64,000 bases of DNA from Prorocentrum cordatum (GCA_963575745.1 CAUYUJ010018623.1:50001-114000), one strand, 5' to 3'; positions 31,336 through 43,369 are shown, counted from the stretch's first letter. Translations and numbers: made by a program. The notes: generated by a model from the letters alone, not told the origin.

Positions 31336-31549
31336 CTTACGTTTCCCCGACAGGCCCGCCTCCCGGGGCCCAGGATCGGTGTGCACGCCCCCCTGGCTTG
31401 GCCACGGGGGCCGGCCGGCACACCCACCACACGGGCCCTGGGATCGGCCTGGACGGTGCCGGCACGGGTGCCCAGGCCCCCGAAGTCGTACCCACCGGTC
31501 GGAAGAAGCAGGTAAGAACATCCAGCAGTGAGGCGGATACAGTCGGCGC

Positions 31550-32150
31550 GTTGACCTAAGGAACCCTGAATAAGGAACGAGGCCCCTTTTGTCCATAATT
31601 GAACTTCGATTTCCCATCGAAACGTAAGGAAAACCGAAGGCAACCTGTGAAACAGCTAAGGAACAGTGAGCCCCTCCCAAACGAAAAGGGTTCCTTCTTC
31701 AGCGCCCCGACTGTAACATAGATTGGGCTCGGGCTGGTCCAAATGAGATCCAAAAACAAGAAACGGATCGATTCTTGAAGTGGGAGGGCGCTTGAGATAT
31801 TCTGGGAGCTGGGAAGCCAACGAGTACTTGCTTTCGACGACCGATGGGTAGTTGCTTCGTGCCGTCGGGCCGCTGTCACAAGGAGTCCTGAATGAGGAAC
31901 GAGGCCCCCTGCTCTCCAGAAGCTACGCTTCGATTTCCGATCGAAAACGCATCACTGTTGGTGCTCAATTGAAAATTGCACGAAATCGTCTTCGCGCGTT
32001 GCAAAATCATTGGTCAGTGCCGCTTCTAGCCAGTCTGTTCCAAAATAAGCGTTCGAGAATCTTCGCAAATAAGATAGGCTCCAAAACAAGTAAGGAACAC
32101 TGCGCCCCTCCCCAACGGAAAGGGTTCCTTCTTCAGAGATCTGGCTGTTG
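31550..32150 (+). repeat. GAGGCCCC/AAAAGGGTTCCTTCTTC dispersed repeats, copies 2 and 3
   Basis: A complete copy lies at about 31550-31725. A second copy (31890-32150) is split by extra sequence containing GAAAATTGCACGAAATCG. The 3143-type repeat (31775-31945) overlaps its left part. Confidence 0.7.
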
Positions 32151-32614
32151 CGCGGACCCCCTTTCCCAGGGACTCGTTTTTTTATCGCGGATCGTGTTTG
32201 ACGGCCCCTGTGCTCTGGAAGGGCCCCTTTTATGCCGAAAAGATAGAAACCTCACGTCGTTGCTTGTGTTCGCGACGCGAAGGGGTCTGGGTGTCTTGAC
32301 GGTCGCAAGGCCTGGCGAAGGCCCCCAGAGGCCGAGAACGGTGAAAAACCTCAGCTTACCTAGTTTGCAACACCTCGGAGGTCTGGGTACAATCGGGGTT
32401 GATTGGAGAGGACACGCGAGGGGAGACAAGACCCTCCCGGGCGTCCCATTGCCGTAGACATGGTAGAAGGCACAGGTCGCGACTCATTAAGATCTTGCCG
32501 GCGCTTGACGCTTGGGCGCTTGTCGGACGATCCGCAGAAATCTGCGAGAACCTGATGGCGTCTGGGAGAATCCGGGAGAACCTGGACGAATCTGGAAGAA
32601 TCCGGAAGAATAAT
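32151..32614. other. Spacer, no gene recognised
   Basis: Mixed sequence. The last 80 bases contain short GGGAGAA/GGAAGAAT(C) repeats leading into a hairpin. Confidence 0.4.
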
Positions 32615-32671
32615 CCAGGGTGCCCTTGTGTCCTGTGCGTCGCCGAAGCACAGGACACAAGGGCACCCCTG
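32615..32671. repeat. Strong hairpin, ~22-bp stem
   Basis: GGTGCCCTTGTGTCCTGTGC and GCACAGGACACAAGGGCACC are exact inverse copies around a 9-base loop (GTCGCCGAA). It could be a small-RNA precursor, a terminator-like structure or a minute foldback. Confidence 0.85.
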
Positions 32672-33023
32672 ATTTGGCAGGGTCGATCTACGAGTCAGCC
32701 TCGACTGTACTTGGCGCCGTCGGGTCCTCGGCTGCCCCCCCGAGCGCGGCGCCCACGGCCCTGGCGACCGCCACGACGCGCGAGGCGGGGCTGAAGGCGG
32801 CGCTGTCGTCGGGGGGCAGGCAGCCCCGCGCGAAGCCGAGGAAGCCTCGCACGACCGGGTCCTCGGGGGCGGAGGGGGGGGCAGGCGTTATGTAACGGCG
32901 ATGCCAGAAAAGGCAGCAAGGAATTATCGCAAAATTGTCTGCTTGACCTTCCTGCCATTTCCGCCTGCATACCAATCTTCAAAGACCACGGTGCATAGCG
33001 CGCGAAGCGCCACTGCAGTCTTG

Positions 33024-33024
<1 letters not shown>

Positions 33025-33089
<65 letters not shown>

Positions 33090-33181
33090 TAGATAGATAG
33101 ATAGATAGATAGAGAGATAGATAGATAGATATATAGATAGATATATAGATAGATAGATAGATATATATATATATATAGATG

Positions 33182-33212
<31 letters not shown>

Positions 33213-33250
33213 GGATAGATAGATAGATGGATCGATAGATAGATATATAG
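33025..33250 (+). repeat. (GATA)n microsatellite
   Basis: Long GATA run with a few ATATAT and GATG interruptions. Confidence 0.97.
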
Positions 33251-33489
33251 GAAAAATTCGAACAGTGGCATGCAGAGCAGGGGGGATCCCACCAGTCCTC
33301 TGGGCGACAGGTGGTCTAAGGATGTTTTTCCCAACCATCCTGTGGTGTTGGGTCCTCGTTTTGAAGAGACGTCGCCCCGCGTTCCTTCCTTCCTTCCCGC
33401 TGCCCCCTCCCTCCTCCCATCTTCATCATCATCGTCATCATCCCCATCATCGTCATCGTCATCATCATCTGTCGTCATCATCATTATCA

Positions 33490-34500
33490 CCACCCATGTC
33501 GGCACACCCCTCACACGTTTCGTGACCCCATAGGGAGCTCCACCGAAGGTCCCAGTGCGTGTGCCCGCATGCGTCCCGCACACTCATTTCGGCACACCCC
33601 TCACACGCTTCGTGGCCCCATAGGGAGCTCCACCGAAGGTCCCAGTGGGTGTGCCCGCATGCGTCCCGCACACCCATTTCGGCACACCCCTCATACGTTT
33701 CGTGGCCCCATAGGGGGCTCCACTGGTGTGCCGCATGCGTCCCACACCCATTTCGGTCACACACTGGGTCCCAGCAGTGCCCGCTTTGCGTGGCCCGCAC
33801 ACACCTCCCCTCACACGTTTCGTGACCCCATAGGGAGCTCCACCGAAGGTCCCAGTGGGTGTGCCCGCATGCGTCCCGCACACCCATTTTGGCACACCCT
33901 TCACACTATTCGTGGCCCCATAGGGAACTCCACCGAAGGTCCCAGTGGGTGTGCCCGCATGCGTCCCGCACACCATTTCGGCACACCCCTCACACGTTTC
34001 GTGGCCCCATAGGGAGCTCCACCGAAGGTCCCAGTGGGTGTGCCCGCATGCGTCCCGCACACCCATTTCGGCACACCCCTCACACGTTTCGTGGCCCCAT
34101 AGGGAGCTCCACCGAAGGTCCCAGTGGGTGTGCCCGCATGCGTCCCGCACACCCATTTCGGCACACCCCTCACACGTTTCGTGGCCCCATAGGGAGCTCC
34201 ACCGAAGGTCCCAGTGGTTGTGCCCGCATGCGTCCCGCACACCCATTTCGGCACACCCCTCACACGTTTCGTGGCCCCATAGGGAGCTCCACCGAAGGTC
34301 CCAGTGGGTGTGCCCGCATGCGTCCCGCACACCCATTTCGGCACACCCCTCACACGTTTCGTGGCCCCATAGGGAGCTCCACCGAAGGTCCCAGTGGGTG
34401 TGCCCGCATGCGTCCCGCACACCCATTCCGGCACATCCCTCACACGTTTCGTGGCCCCATAGGGAGCTCCACCGAAGGTCCCCGTGGCGCAGTCCACATG
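33490..34500 (-). repeat. 90-bp satellite, inverted block
   Basis: About 11 units at exactly 90-bp spacing (ACCGAAGGTCCCAGTGGG at 34021 and 34111). Cores on the minus strand: GGTGTGCCGAAATGGG and TTCGGTGGAGCTCCCTATGG. This variant carries GCATGCGGGCACACCCACT. Confidence 0.95.
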
Positions 34501-36239
34501 CGTCTCCTTTGCCCAGTACAGCGTTACGTGGCCCCATATGGAGCCCCACCGCAGGTCCCAGCCAGCCAGCTAGCTCTCTTTGCTCCGCGCAGCGGGCGAC
34601 CCGCGCGCGTCGCTGGGACTCCTCCGGGGCGACCTGCGCGCGTCGCGGGGGCTCCGTGCTGCGTTCCGCCCAGCGCCTCGCTCGCCCGTCGTCGCTCTGC
34701 CCAGCGGCAAGAGCCTTGCCCGCTATCAGCCAGCCAGCTAGCTCTCTTCGCTCCGCGCAGTGGACGACCCGCGCGCGTCGCTGGGACCCCTCCGGGGTGA
34801 CCTGCGCGCGTCGCGGGGGCTCCGCGCTGCGCTGCTCCCGCAGCCTTGGACTTTTGAGTGCGCGGGCAAAGAGGGAGTAAAGGAAGGGGAGGAAGCGGGC
34901 GCGATCCTCGCGGGGGGGCGCGCCGACATTGGCGTCGCGGCGCGCGGGCGATGCCGTCGGGGAGTCCCGGGGAAGCTCCTTGCGGCGGCCACGCCCAGCG
35001 TCACGAGTATTCAGAGGCAGTCGTTGTCAAACTATTGGCATTCATACACATTTGCACCACGCTTTGTCATATTCGCATTCATGCACGTAGACTCGCTCGC
35101 ACGCAGATCATTCACAGTCAGACGCACGCGCGCAGATTCACCCGCGCTCAGTCTCCCTACGTACTCAGATCAATCGTTTTCGTTCACTTTGTGTACCACG
35201 CCACTCATGTCGGCACGCCCCTAGCACGGTTCGTTGCCTCATAGGGATCGCCACCGAAAAAATGAATCACTATTGCGGTACTCGCACCTGCATATGGTTG
35301 GGTCCCTCGTCAGGCTAATTCTTTCCTCTTCTACAATCCCTTTTTCCCCTTCGGGGAGGGGTTTCTCACTGTTCCCTATTAGTAAGCGCCCCTGCCCCCT
35401 GGCGACCGGTAGCCAACCAGGAACCATGAGGGCCCCCCCCTCCACCATCCCTTCTGAAAAAATACAAACCACACTTTGCCTCCAAATTCTGGGCATGCGC
35501 AGCCAACCCGATGCGGCCACCACCCCCACCATCCCTGAAAAAAATAGCCAGAAGAAGGACCCAACCATATGCAGGTGTGAGTACCGCAATTGTGATTCCC
35601 TTTTTTTCGGTGGTGATCCCTATGGGGCAACGAACCGTGCTAGTGGTGTGCCGAAATGAGTGGCGCGGTACACAACGCGAACGAAAACGATGGATCTGAG
35701 TACGTAGGGAGACTGAGCGCGGGTGAATCTGAGCGCGAGTGCGTCTGACTGTGAATTGATCTGCGTGCGAGCGAGTCTACGTGCATGAATGCGAGTATGC
35801 CAATGCATGGCGCAATTGTATATTAATGCTAATAGTTTGTGAATGACTGCCTCTGAGTACTCGTGACGCTGGGCGTGGCCGCCGCAAGGAGCTTCCCCGG
35901 GACTCCCCGACGGCATCGCCCGCGCGCCGCGACGCCACCGCGAGGATCGCGCCCGCTTCCTCCCCTTCTTTTACTCCCTCTTTGCCCGCGCACTCAAAAG
36001 TCCAAAGCTGCGGGCGCAGCGCAGCGCGGAGTCCCAGCGACGCGCGCAGGTCGCCCCGGAGGGGTCCCAGCGACGCGCGCGGGTCGTCCGCCGCGCGCAG
36101 CAAAGAGAGCTAGCTGGCTGGCTAATAGCGGGCAAGGCTCTTGCCGCTGGGCAGAGCGACGACGGGCGAGGGAGGCGCGGAACTCCGACGGCCTCCGACG
36201 GAGGTGTACTGGGTCGGGGAGACGCGTGCGGACTGCGCC

Positions 36240-36900
36240 ACGGACGCGTGAAGGGTGTGCCGACATGGGCGGGACGAATGCGGGCACACCCACTCGGACC
36301 TTCGGTGGAGCTCCGTATGGGGCCACGAGACGTGTGAGGGGTGTGCCGACATGGGTGTGCGGGACGCATGCGGGCACACCCACTGGGACCTTCGGTGGAG
36401 CTCCGTATGGGGCCACGAAACCTGTGAAGGGTGTGCCGAAATGGGTGTGCGGGACGCATGCGGGCACACCCACTGGGACCTTCGGTGGAGCTCCCTATGG
36501 GGCCACGAAACCTGTGAGGGGTGTGCCGAAATGGGTGTGCGGGACGCATGCGGGCACACCCACTGGGACCTTCGGTGGAGCTCCCTACGGGGCCACGAAA
36601 CGTGTGAGGGGTGTGCCGAAATGGGTGTGCGGGACGCATGCGGGCACACCCACTGGGGCCTTCGGTGGAACTCCCTATGGGGCCACGAAACGTGTGAAGG
36701 GGTGTGCCGCAATGGGTGTGCGGGACGCATGCGGGCATACCCACTGGGACCTTAGATGGAGCTCCTTATGGGGCCACGAAGCGTGTGAGGGGTGTGCCGA
36801 AATTGGTGTGCGGGACGCATGCGGGCACACCCACTGGGACCTTCGGCGGAGCTCCCTATGGGGCCACGAAACGTGTGAGGGGTGTGCCGACATGGGTGTG
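36240..36900 (+). repeat. 90-bp satellite, GCATGCGGGCACACC variant
   Basis: About seven units, same variant as the inverted block at 33.5-34.5 kb, in plus orientation. Confidence 0.95.
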
Positions 36901-37019
36901 CGGAAGAGGAGGGGGAGGAGGAGGAGAGGAGGAGAGGAGGAGAGGAGGAAACGCGGGCCACCGTCTCTTCAAGACGAAGACCCAACAACACAGGTTGGTT
37001 AGGAAAAACCATACAGAGT

Positions 37020-37240
37020 GCACTTGGCGGCGGCGGCGGCGGCTGCGGCGGCGGCTGCGGCGGCGGCGGCGGCGGGGGCGGCGGCGGCGGTGGCGGTCGC
37101 GGCAGCGGCTGCAACGGCAGCGGCTGCGGCGGCGGCGAGTTGGCAGCGGGGGCGGCAGCGGCGGCGGCGGCGACGGCGGCGGCGGCGCGGCGGCGGCGGA
37201 TACGGGGAGCGGCGGCGGCGGCGGCGGCAGTTAGTAGCTG
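37020..37240 (+). repeat. (GGC)n-rich tract
   Basis: GGC/GCA triplets; poly-A/G/R frames are compositional. Confidence 0.9.
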
Positions 37241-37474
37241 CCAGACGACCTGCATATGCTGCGGCTCAGGGCCCCCCCCCACTCATCCCTTTGGTATTTG
37301 TTTTTTTGTTTTTTATCTTTTATATAAAAAATGCGAATCACACTCTGCCTCCCCCCAAATAACATGCGCAGCGAACCGGACGCGGCCTCCGCCCACCATC
37401 CCTTTCAAATTAGCCTGGCGAAGGCCCCATCCATATGCAATTGTGAATACTGTTGTTGTGTGCTCCGCATTCGG

Positions 37475-38875
37475 AGGAGCTCCCTTCTAGGGCCACGAAG
37501 CGTGTGAGGGGTGTGCCAAAAGTTGTCCGGTGGGAGCATGCGAAACCAGCCCTTGGGGCCGTCGGTAGAATTCCTCATGAGGCCACGAAAAGCGTGAGAG
37601 GTGTGCCGAAATAGGTGCGGTGGGCGCATGCGAACGCAGCCACTGGGGCCGTCGGTGGAGCTCCCTATGGGGCCGAGAACGGTGATGGGTGTGCCGAAAT
37701 GGGTGCGATGGGCGCATGAAAACGCAGCCGCTGGCGCCGTCGGTGGAGCTCCCTATGGGGCCACGAAACACGTGATGGGTGTGCCGGAATGTGCGTGGGT
37801 GACGGACGCATGCGGGCGGTGGCACTGGGGCCTTCGTTGGAGCTTTTTATGGGATCACGAAACGTGGGAGGGGTGTGACAACATGGGTGTGGGTGGCGCA
37901 TGCGGGCGGTGGCACTGGCGCCTTCGGTGGAGCTCCCTATGGGGCCACGAACAAGTGAGGGGGGTGCCGAAATAGGGCGGCGCCGCCATGCGAACTGCGC
38001 CATGGGGCCCTTAGGTGGAGCTCCGTATGGGGCCACGCAACGTGTGAGAGGAGTGCCAAACTGAGGCGGCGCCGCCATGCTCAGCTTGCCACTGGGGCCG
38101 TAGGTGGAGCTCTCTATATGTGCCCACGAAACGCGGGAGGGGTGTGACGAAAGGGGGCGGCGCCGCCATGCGAACTGCGCCATGGGGCCCTTAGGTGGAC
38201 CTCCCTATGGGGCCCCGAAACGTGTGAGAGGAGTGCCGAAATGGGGCGGCGCCGCCATGCGAACTGCGCCACTGGGACCTTAGATGGAGCTCCCTATGGG
38301 GCCACGAAACGTGTGAGGGGTGTGCCAAAATGGGGGGGCGCCGCCATGCGAACTGCACCACTGGGACCTTAGGTGGAGCTCCCTATGGGGCCACGAACCG
38401 TGTGAGGGGTGCGCCAAAATGGGGGGCGACCCCATACGAACTGCACCACTGGGACCGTAGGTGGAGCTCCCTATGGGGCCACGAACCGTGTGAGGGGTGC
38501 GCCAAAATGGGGCGGCGCCGCCATGCGAACTGCACCACGGGGACCTCAGATGGAGCTCCCTATGGGGCCACGAGCCGTGTGAGGAGGTGTGCCAAAATGG
38601 GGCGGCGCCGCCATGCGAACTGCACCACTGGGACCTTAGATGGAGCTCCCTATGTGGCCACGAAGCGCGTGAGGGGTGTGCCAAAAATGGCGCGGCGCCG
38701 CCATGCGAACCGCGCCACTGGGACCTTAGATGGAGCTCCCTATGGGGCCACGAACAGTGTGAGGGGTGCGCCAGAATGGGGCGGCGCCGCCATGCGAACT
38801 GCACCACTGGGACCTCGGGGGGGCTTCGTATGGGGGCACGAACCGCGTGAGGGGCGCGCCAAATTGAGGGCGACG
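37475..38875 (+). repeat. 90-bp satellite, diverged variants
   Basis: About 15 units keeping GTGTGCC(G/A)AAATG and GGTGGAGCTCCCTATGGGGC. The middle of the unit changes from a GGTGCGGTGGGCGCATGC form to a GGCGGCGCCGCCATGCG form. Confidence 0.9.
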
Positions 38876-38934
38876 AGAGGAGAGAGGAGGGGGAAGGAGG
38901 AGGAAGGAGGGGGAGGAGGAGGAGAGGAGGGACG

Positions 38935-39110
38935 CGGGCCACCGTCTCTTCAAAACGAGGGCCCAACACCACAGGATGGTTGGGATTCAACAAGGACCTT
39001 AGCAACACTAAACGAGACCCAAGGACAACTAAACAGGACCCCACCAAAACTCTACGAGACCTGAGGACAATTAAGCAGGACCCTACCAAAACGAAACGAG
39101 ACCTTAGGAA
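38935..39110 (+). repeat. Junction J1 and short 42-bp satellite block
   Basis: CACCGTCTCTTCAAAACGAG, CCCAACACCACAGGATGG and TTGGG, then three to four 21-mers of the AAACGAGACCC/AAACAGGACCC type. Confidence 0.9.
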
Positions 39111-39169
39111 AACTAGACGGAGTTCTAAGGCTTAGTACATTTCGAAGGAGCGCGAGGGTTATTATTGGG

Positions 39170-39310
39170 GATCGAATCGAAGAGTTAGACAAGTTAAACG
39201 ATTTAGGCCATTTAGTAGGCGTAAAGGAGCTAGACGAGCTAAGCGAGTTAGAAGAGTTAGAAGAGACAGCCTAGTTGTAAGGGGGAAGAGTTAGACGAGT
39301 TAGCAGGGAT
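39170..39310 (+). repeat. GTTAGACGAGTTAG short repeats
   Basis: GAGTTAGA and ACGAGTTAG words recur irregularly. Confidence 0.6.
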
Positions 39311-39513
39311 AAGACGATTTCAATAATTCAAAATGTTACACGCGTTTTATAAATGAGAATATTTAGAAGACTTGGAGCTCTTCTGAATGGTCTTGGGGTG
39401 CTGTTGGGTCTCTTGTGGGGGTCTCGGGACCCTCCTGGGGCCCTCTTGGGGCTCTCCTGGGGGCATCTTGGGAACCTTCGAGGACCTCTTGGGGCCATGT
39501 TGGAGGCCATCAA

Positions 39514-39560
39514 GTAGGGTTCAGGGTTTCGCGTATAGGGTTGTTTAGGGTTTAGGGCCC
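39514..39560 (+). repeat. Short telomere-like TTTAGGG motifs
   Basis: TAGGGTTCAGGG and GTTTAGGGTTTAGGG occur near each other. This matches the plant-type telomere unit reported for dinoflagellates, but only two clean units are present. Confidence 0.4.
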
Positions 39561-39599
39561 GAAAACACCCCTGAGGCGCCCTGGGCTCGCCAGATGCCC

Positions 39600-39619
39600 C
39601 CCGTAGCATTTTGTCTCAG
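39600..39619 (+). other. Relict spliced-leader-like sequence
   Basis: CCGTAGCATTTTGTCTCAGG matches the 3' 21 nt of the dinoflagellate spliced leader except for one missing C, one G-to-T and one A-to-G. It lies between two copies of a GAGGCGCCC...CGCCAGATG block (39572-39598 and about 39626-39661). Such relict leaders mark reverse-transcribed, re-integrated mRNAs in dinoflagellates. Confidence 0.55.
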
Positions 39620-39708
39620 GACTCCCGAGGCGCCCGCGGCCCTGGGCTCATCGCCAGATGATTTGCGACAGGTGCGGGCAATGGAGGTCCAGGGCGGTTT
39701 GGACACCT

Positions 39709-39966
39709 TCACAGTGGTCGGCACGCAGTTCGACCTTGTGGCCCTATGTGGGGCGCAAGGAATGCCAGAACTCCGGGGCGCCGCAGCAGTTGGTCGACCT
39801 CGTTCACGACTCGCTCAAACTGCGCGCGTAGGACCTCGGAGATTTCGGCATGGGCCAGGCTGCGTTCTTCTCGGAGTTCCGCGAAAGGCACTCCTCCAAC
39901 ATCAAGAGGCTCAGTCACCACGGGGCTATGCCAGCAGTGTGCGAGTTCCATCCAAAGCATTGGCAA
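39709..39966 (-). other. Possible coding fragment, unrecognised
   Basis: The minus strand is open and reads like ordinary protein (PFAELREERSLAHAEISEVL, then FERVVNEVDQLLRR). The plus strand is also open from 39594. No family is recognised. Orientation relative to the leader-like sequence does not support a simple retrocopy of this frame. Confidence 0.25.
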
Positions 39967-40490
39967 TATCCTAGGACTGGTAGTTGGTATTTCGAGCCCT
40001 CGAATTCAGTGCACATGGCGGCTGTGCAGTTTGCCTGCCCCGAATTCATCAGAGAGAAGTGGCCTAGCCAACGAGGAGCGCGTGGGTGATTTGATTGAGG
40101 CGATTCTCGGTTTAGGCTTTGACTTAGCCGCATGTGGCCATGTACAGTATTTTGAGCCGTATCCAATTTCACGTGTCTCTATTAATCAGGCAGCACGTTT
40201 CTGGAGGATCCTGGTCTATCATGAGTTTTCCATCAGCTGGCTCTGGAGGGTCACGATGAATCCTCCACGCCATTAGTCCTCGGAATGTCGACTCGCACGT
40301 AGGCCGCGCCTCGCGCCCCGCGCGTAAGCCGCGCCGCTTGCCATCAGCGCCGTGCCCGGAATGTCGACTCTTTCGAGTCGAACGTATCATTGCATGTTCT
40401 GTTCAGGATCTCCCTCATGAGGAATCACGGCTCATCCGCTGGCGCAAAGCAGCCAGCGCCAGCCTCGCCGTCCCTGCTGGCCTCAGCCTA
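39967..40490. other. Spacer, no gene recognised
   Basis: Mixed sequence without motif. Paired copies of AATGTCGACTC (near 40285 and 40360) were noticed. Confidence 0.3.
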
Positions 40491-40491
40491 G

Positions 40492-40800
40492 TTGCCTAGG
40501 CCTCTGGCGCGGCCGAGTCACTGCCCCTGGCGCGCCGCTGCCTCTGGCGCGCCTTCCGAGGCCGAGGCGGCGTCGCGGCAGCTCGCGCCGCGACGCTTGC
40601 GAGCGGAAGAAGACGTCGTCGTCATCGCCGCCACCGTAGTAGGCGCCATCATGACCACCCACATTATCAGCACAACCAGCGACATCATGACCACCGACAT
40701 CATGACCATCGCCATCGTGACCCCTGACATCATGACCACCGACATCATGACCATCGTCATCGCGACCACCTACACCATCTCAATCCTGAGCCTCCCCTAG
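40492..40800 (+). other. Short open frame with GCTGCCTCTGGCGC motifs and ATCATGACC repeats
   Basis: The first third holds three copies of the CTGCC(T/C)CTGGCGCG motif otherwise confined to the 51-64 kb genes. The rest is a 9-bp-type repeat of CATCATGACCAC. The 102-residue frame is mostly T/I-rich repeat and is not a convincing protein. Confidence 0.3.
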
Positions 40801-41615
40801 CAAAACTATACGAGACCCTAGGAAACTAAACAGGACCGTGCCAAAACTAAACGAGTCCCTCGGAAAACTAAACATGGCCTTACTAAAACTAAACGAGACC
40901 CTTGGACAACTACACAGGACCCTAGCAAAACTAAACGAGACCCTCGGAACACTAAACATGACCCTACGAAAACCAAACGAGACCCTAGGACCATAAACCT
41001 GACCCTACCAAAACTGAACGAGACCCTGGGACAACTAAACAGGACCCCACCAAAACTAAACGAGACCCGGGGGAAATCAGACAAGACACTAGGACAACTA
41101 AACAAGACACTAGGACAACTAAACATGACCCTACCAAAACTAAACGAGACCCTAGGACAACTAAACAGGACCCTAGCAAAACTATACGAGACCCTAGGAC
41201 AACTAAACAGGACCCTACCACAACTAAACGAGACCGTAGGACAACTAAACAGGACCCTAGAAAATCTACACGAGACCCTGAGAACACTAAACAAGACCCT
41301 AGCAAAATTAAACGAGACCCTATGAAAACGAAGCAGGACCTTAGGACAACTAAACGAGACCTCGGGAAACTAAACAGGGCCATGGGAAAAGTACACATGA
41401 CCCGACCAACATTAAACGAGACCCTACTAAAACTTAACGAGACCCCAAAACTAAACGAGACCCTAGAACAACTAAACAGGACCCTGCCAACACTAAACGA
41501 AACCCCAGGAAAACGAAACAGGACCCTAGGACAACTAAACACGACCCTACCAAAACTAAACATGACCTTACCAAAACTAAGCAATACCATAGGAAAATTA
41601 AACGAGACCTTAAAC
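40795..41615 (+). repeat. 42-bp (2 x 21) satellite, block 1
   Basis: About 20 units. Each is a pair of 21-mers, AAACGAGACCCTAGGACAAC and AAACAGGACCCTACCAAAAC, each ending in one more T. In one plus frame it encodes LNETLGQLNRTLPK. On the minus strand it reads VSFSFGRVLFSCPR. Confidence 0.95.
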
Positions 41616-41617
41616 TT

Positions 41618-41665
41618 ATCCTGGCGAAGGACCCAACCATATGCAATTGTGAATAACGCTTTGTG
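41618..41665 (+). repeat. Junction J2
   Basis: TTATCCTGGCGAAGGACCCA then ACCATATGCAATTGTGAATA. Same element at 35276 (inverted), 35555, 37410, 43438 and 48030, each time next to the start of a 90-bp satellite block. Confidence 0.85.
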
Positions 41666-43310
41666 GGTGCCGCTTTCGGTGGGGCTCCTTATGGGGCCAC
41701 GGAAGGCGTGCCGCGAAACGCTGACCTGGGCGCGCGGGACGCATGAGGGCGGTAGCACTGGGGCCTTCGGTGGAGCTCCCTGTGGGGCCACGAAACGTGT
41801 GAGGGGTATGCCGAAATGGGCGTGGCGCCGCCATGCCAACGCAGCCACTGGGGCCTTCGGTGGAGCTCCCTATGCGGCCACGAAGCGTGTGAGGGGTGTG
41901 CCGAAATGGGTGCGGCGCCGCCATGCCAACGCAGCCACTGGGGCCTTCGGTGGAGCTCCCTATGGGGCCCCGCGAAGAGTTGAGTGAGGGAGTGCCGACA
42001 GGCGCGGCGGCCGCCATGCGAACGAGCATGGGGCCTTCGGCGGAGCTTCCCTATTGGGCACGAAAACGTGTGAGGGTGCTGTGACAACATTGGGTTGCGC
42101 GCGCCATGCCAACGCAGCACTGGGGCCTTCGGGGAGCTCCCTATGGGGCCCCGAAGCGTGCTGTGTGAGGGGTCTTGCCTTGTGCCGAAAATGGGGTTGC
42201 CGCGCCGCCCATGCCAAACGCAGCACTGGGGGCCTTCGTGAGCTTCATATGGTGGCACGAAGCTGGAGGGGTGTGCCGAATTGGTGCGGCGCCGCCATGC
42301 GGGGCGCAGCCAATGGGGGCCTCGGTGGAGCCCTAAATATGGGGCCACGAAGCGTGTGAGGGGTGTGCCGAAATGGGTGCGGCGCCGCCATGCCAACGCA
42401 GCCACTGGGGCCTTCGGTGGAGCTCCCTATGCGGCCACGAAACGTGTGAGGGGTGTGCCGAAATGGGTGCGGCGCCGCCATGCCAACGCAGCCGCCGGGG
42501 CCTTCGGTGGAGCTCCCTATGGGACCACAAAACGTCTGAAAGGTGTTCCAAATTAGGTGCGGCGCCGCCATGCGAACGCAGCCACTGGGGCCCTCGGTGG
42601 AGCTCCCTGTGGGGCCACGAAACGTGTGAGGTGGTGTATGTGCCGAAAATGGGTGCGGTGCCGCCCATTGCGAACGCAGCCACTGGGGCCCTCGGTGGAC
42701 GGCCCCTATCGGGCCACGAAACGAGTGAGGGGTGGTGCCAATGGTGCGGCGCCGCCCTGCGAAAACGGCAGCACGCGGGGCCCTTCGGTGGAGCCCCCTA
42801 TGGGGCCACGAAGCATGTTCTCTTTTGGGAAAGGGATGGCGGGAAATAGGGCGGCCGCCCCATATGCGAAGAGCCACTGGGTTCACCTCGGTGGAGATCC
42901 CTGTGGGGCACGAAGCGTGTGAGGGGGTGTGCCGAAATGGGTGCGGTGCCGCCATGCGAACGCAGCCACTTGGGCCCTCGGTGGAACTCCTTGTGGGGCC
43001 ACGAAACGTGTGAGGGGTTTGCCGAAATGGGTGCGGTGCCGCCATGCGAACGCAGCCACTTGGGCCCTCGGTGGAGCTTCCTACGGGGCCACGAAACGTC
43101 TGAGGGGTGTGCCGAAATGGGTGCGGTGCCGCCGTGCGAACGCAGCCACTGGGGCCTTCGGTGGAGCCCCCTATGGGGCCACGAAAGGTGTGAAGGGGTG
43201 TGCCGAAATGGGTGCGGCGCCGCCATGCCAACGCAGCCGCTGGGGCCTTCGGTGGAGCCCCCATATGTGGCCACGAAACGCGTGAGGGGCGCGCCGCGAT
43301 AGTGGGAGGA
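41666..43310 (+). repeat. 90-bp satellite, GGTGCGGCGCCGCCATGC variant
   Basis: About 18 units. Units at 42000-42350 and 42640-42900 carry small insertions and deletions that break the 90-bp register, so this is the most degenerate block. Confidence 0.92.
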
Positions 43311-43369
43311 GGGAGGGGGGATGGGGGGAGGAGGCGGAGGAGGAGGAAGGAAGGAGAGGAGACGCGGGG

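Larger units (their letters stand above)
33325..37015. repeat. Large inverted duplication (~3.7 kb)
   Basis: From outside in, the arms carry in inverse orientation: junction J1 (33325-33395 and 36950-37012), a 90-bp satellite (33490-34500 and 36240-36900), a GC-rich block with GCCAGCTAGCTCTCTT (34560-34860 and 36000-36130), a GTCGGGGAGTCCCGGGGAAG block (near 34960 and 35890), a CACTCGCGCTCAGA-type block, and junction J2 (35276-35320 and 35555-35600). The centre lies near 35440. Confidence 0.85.

Noticed and set aside
33584-34800. 30-residue repeat proteins over the 90-bp satellite
   Set aside because: Several frames on both strands are equally open, with no start context or domain. Kept as a satellite, though the openness itself is reported as a finding.
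40985-41848. VSFSFGRVLFSCPR frames, resembling repeated membrane segments
   Set aside because: Antisense translation of the 42-bp satellite. Hydrophobicity follows from the repeat, not from a transporter.
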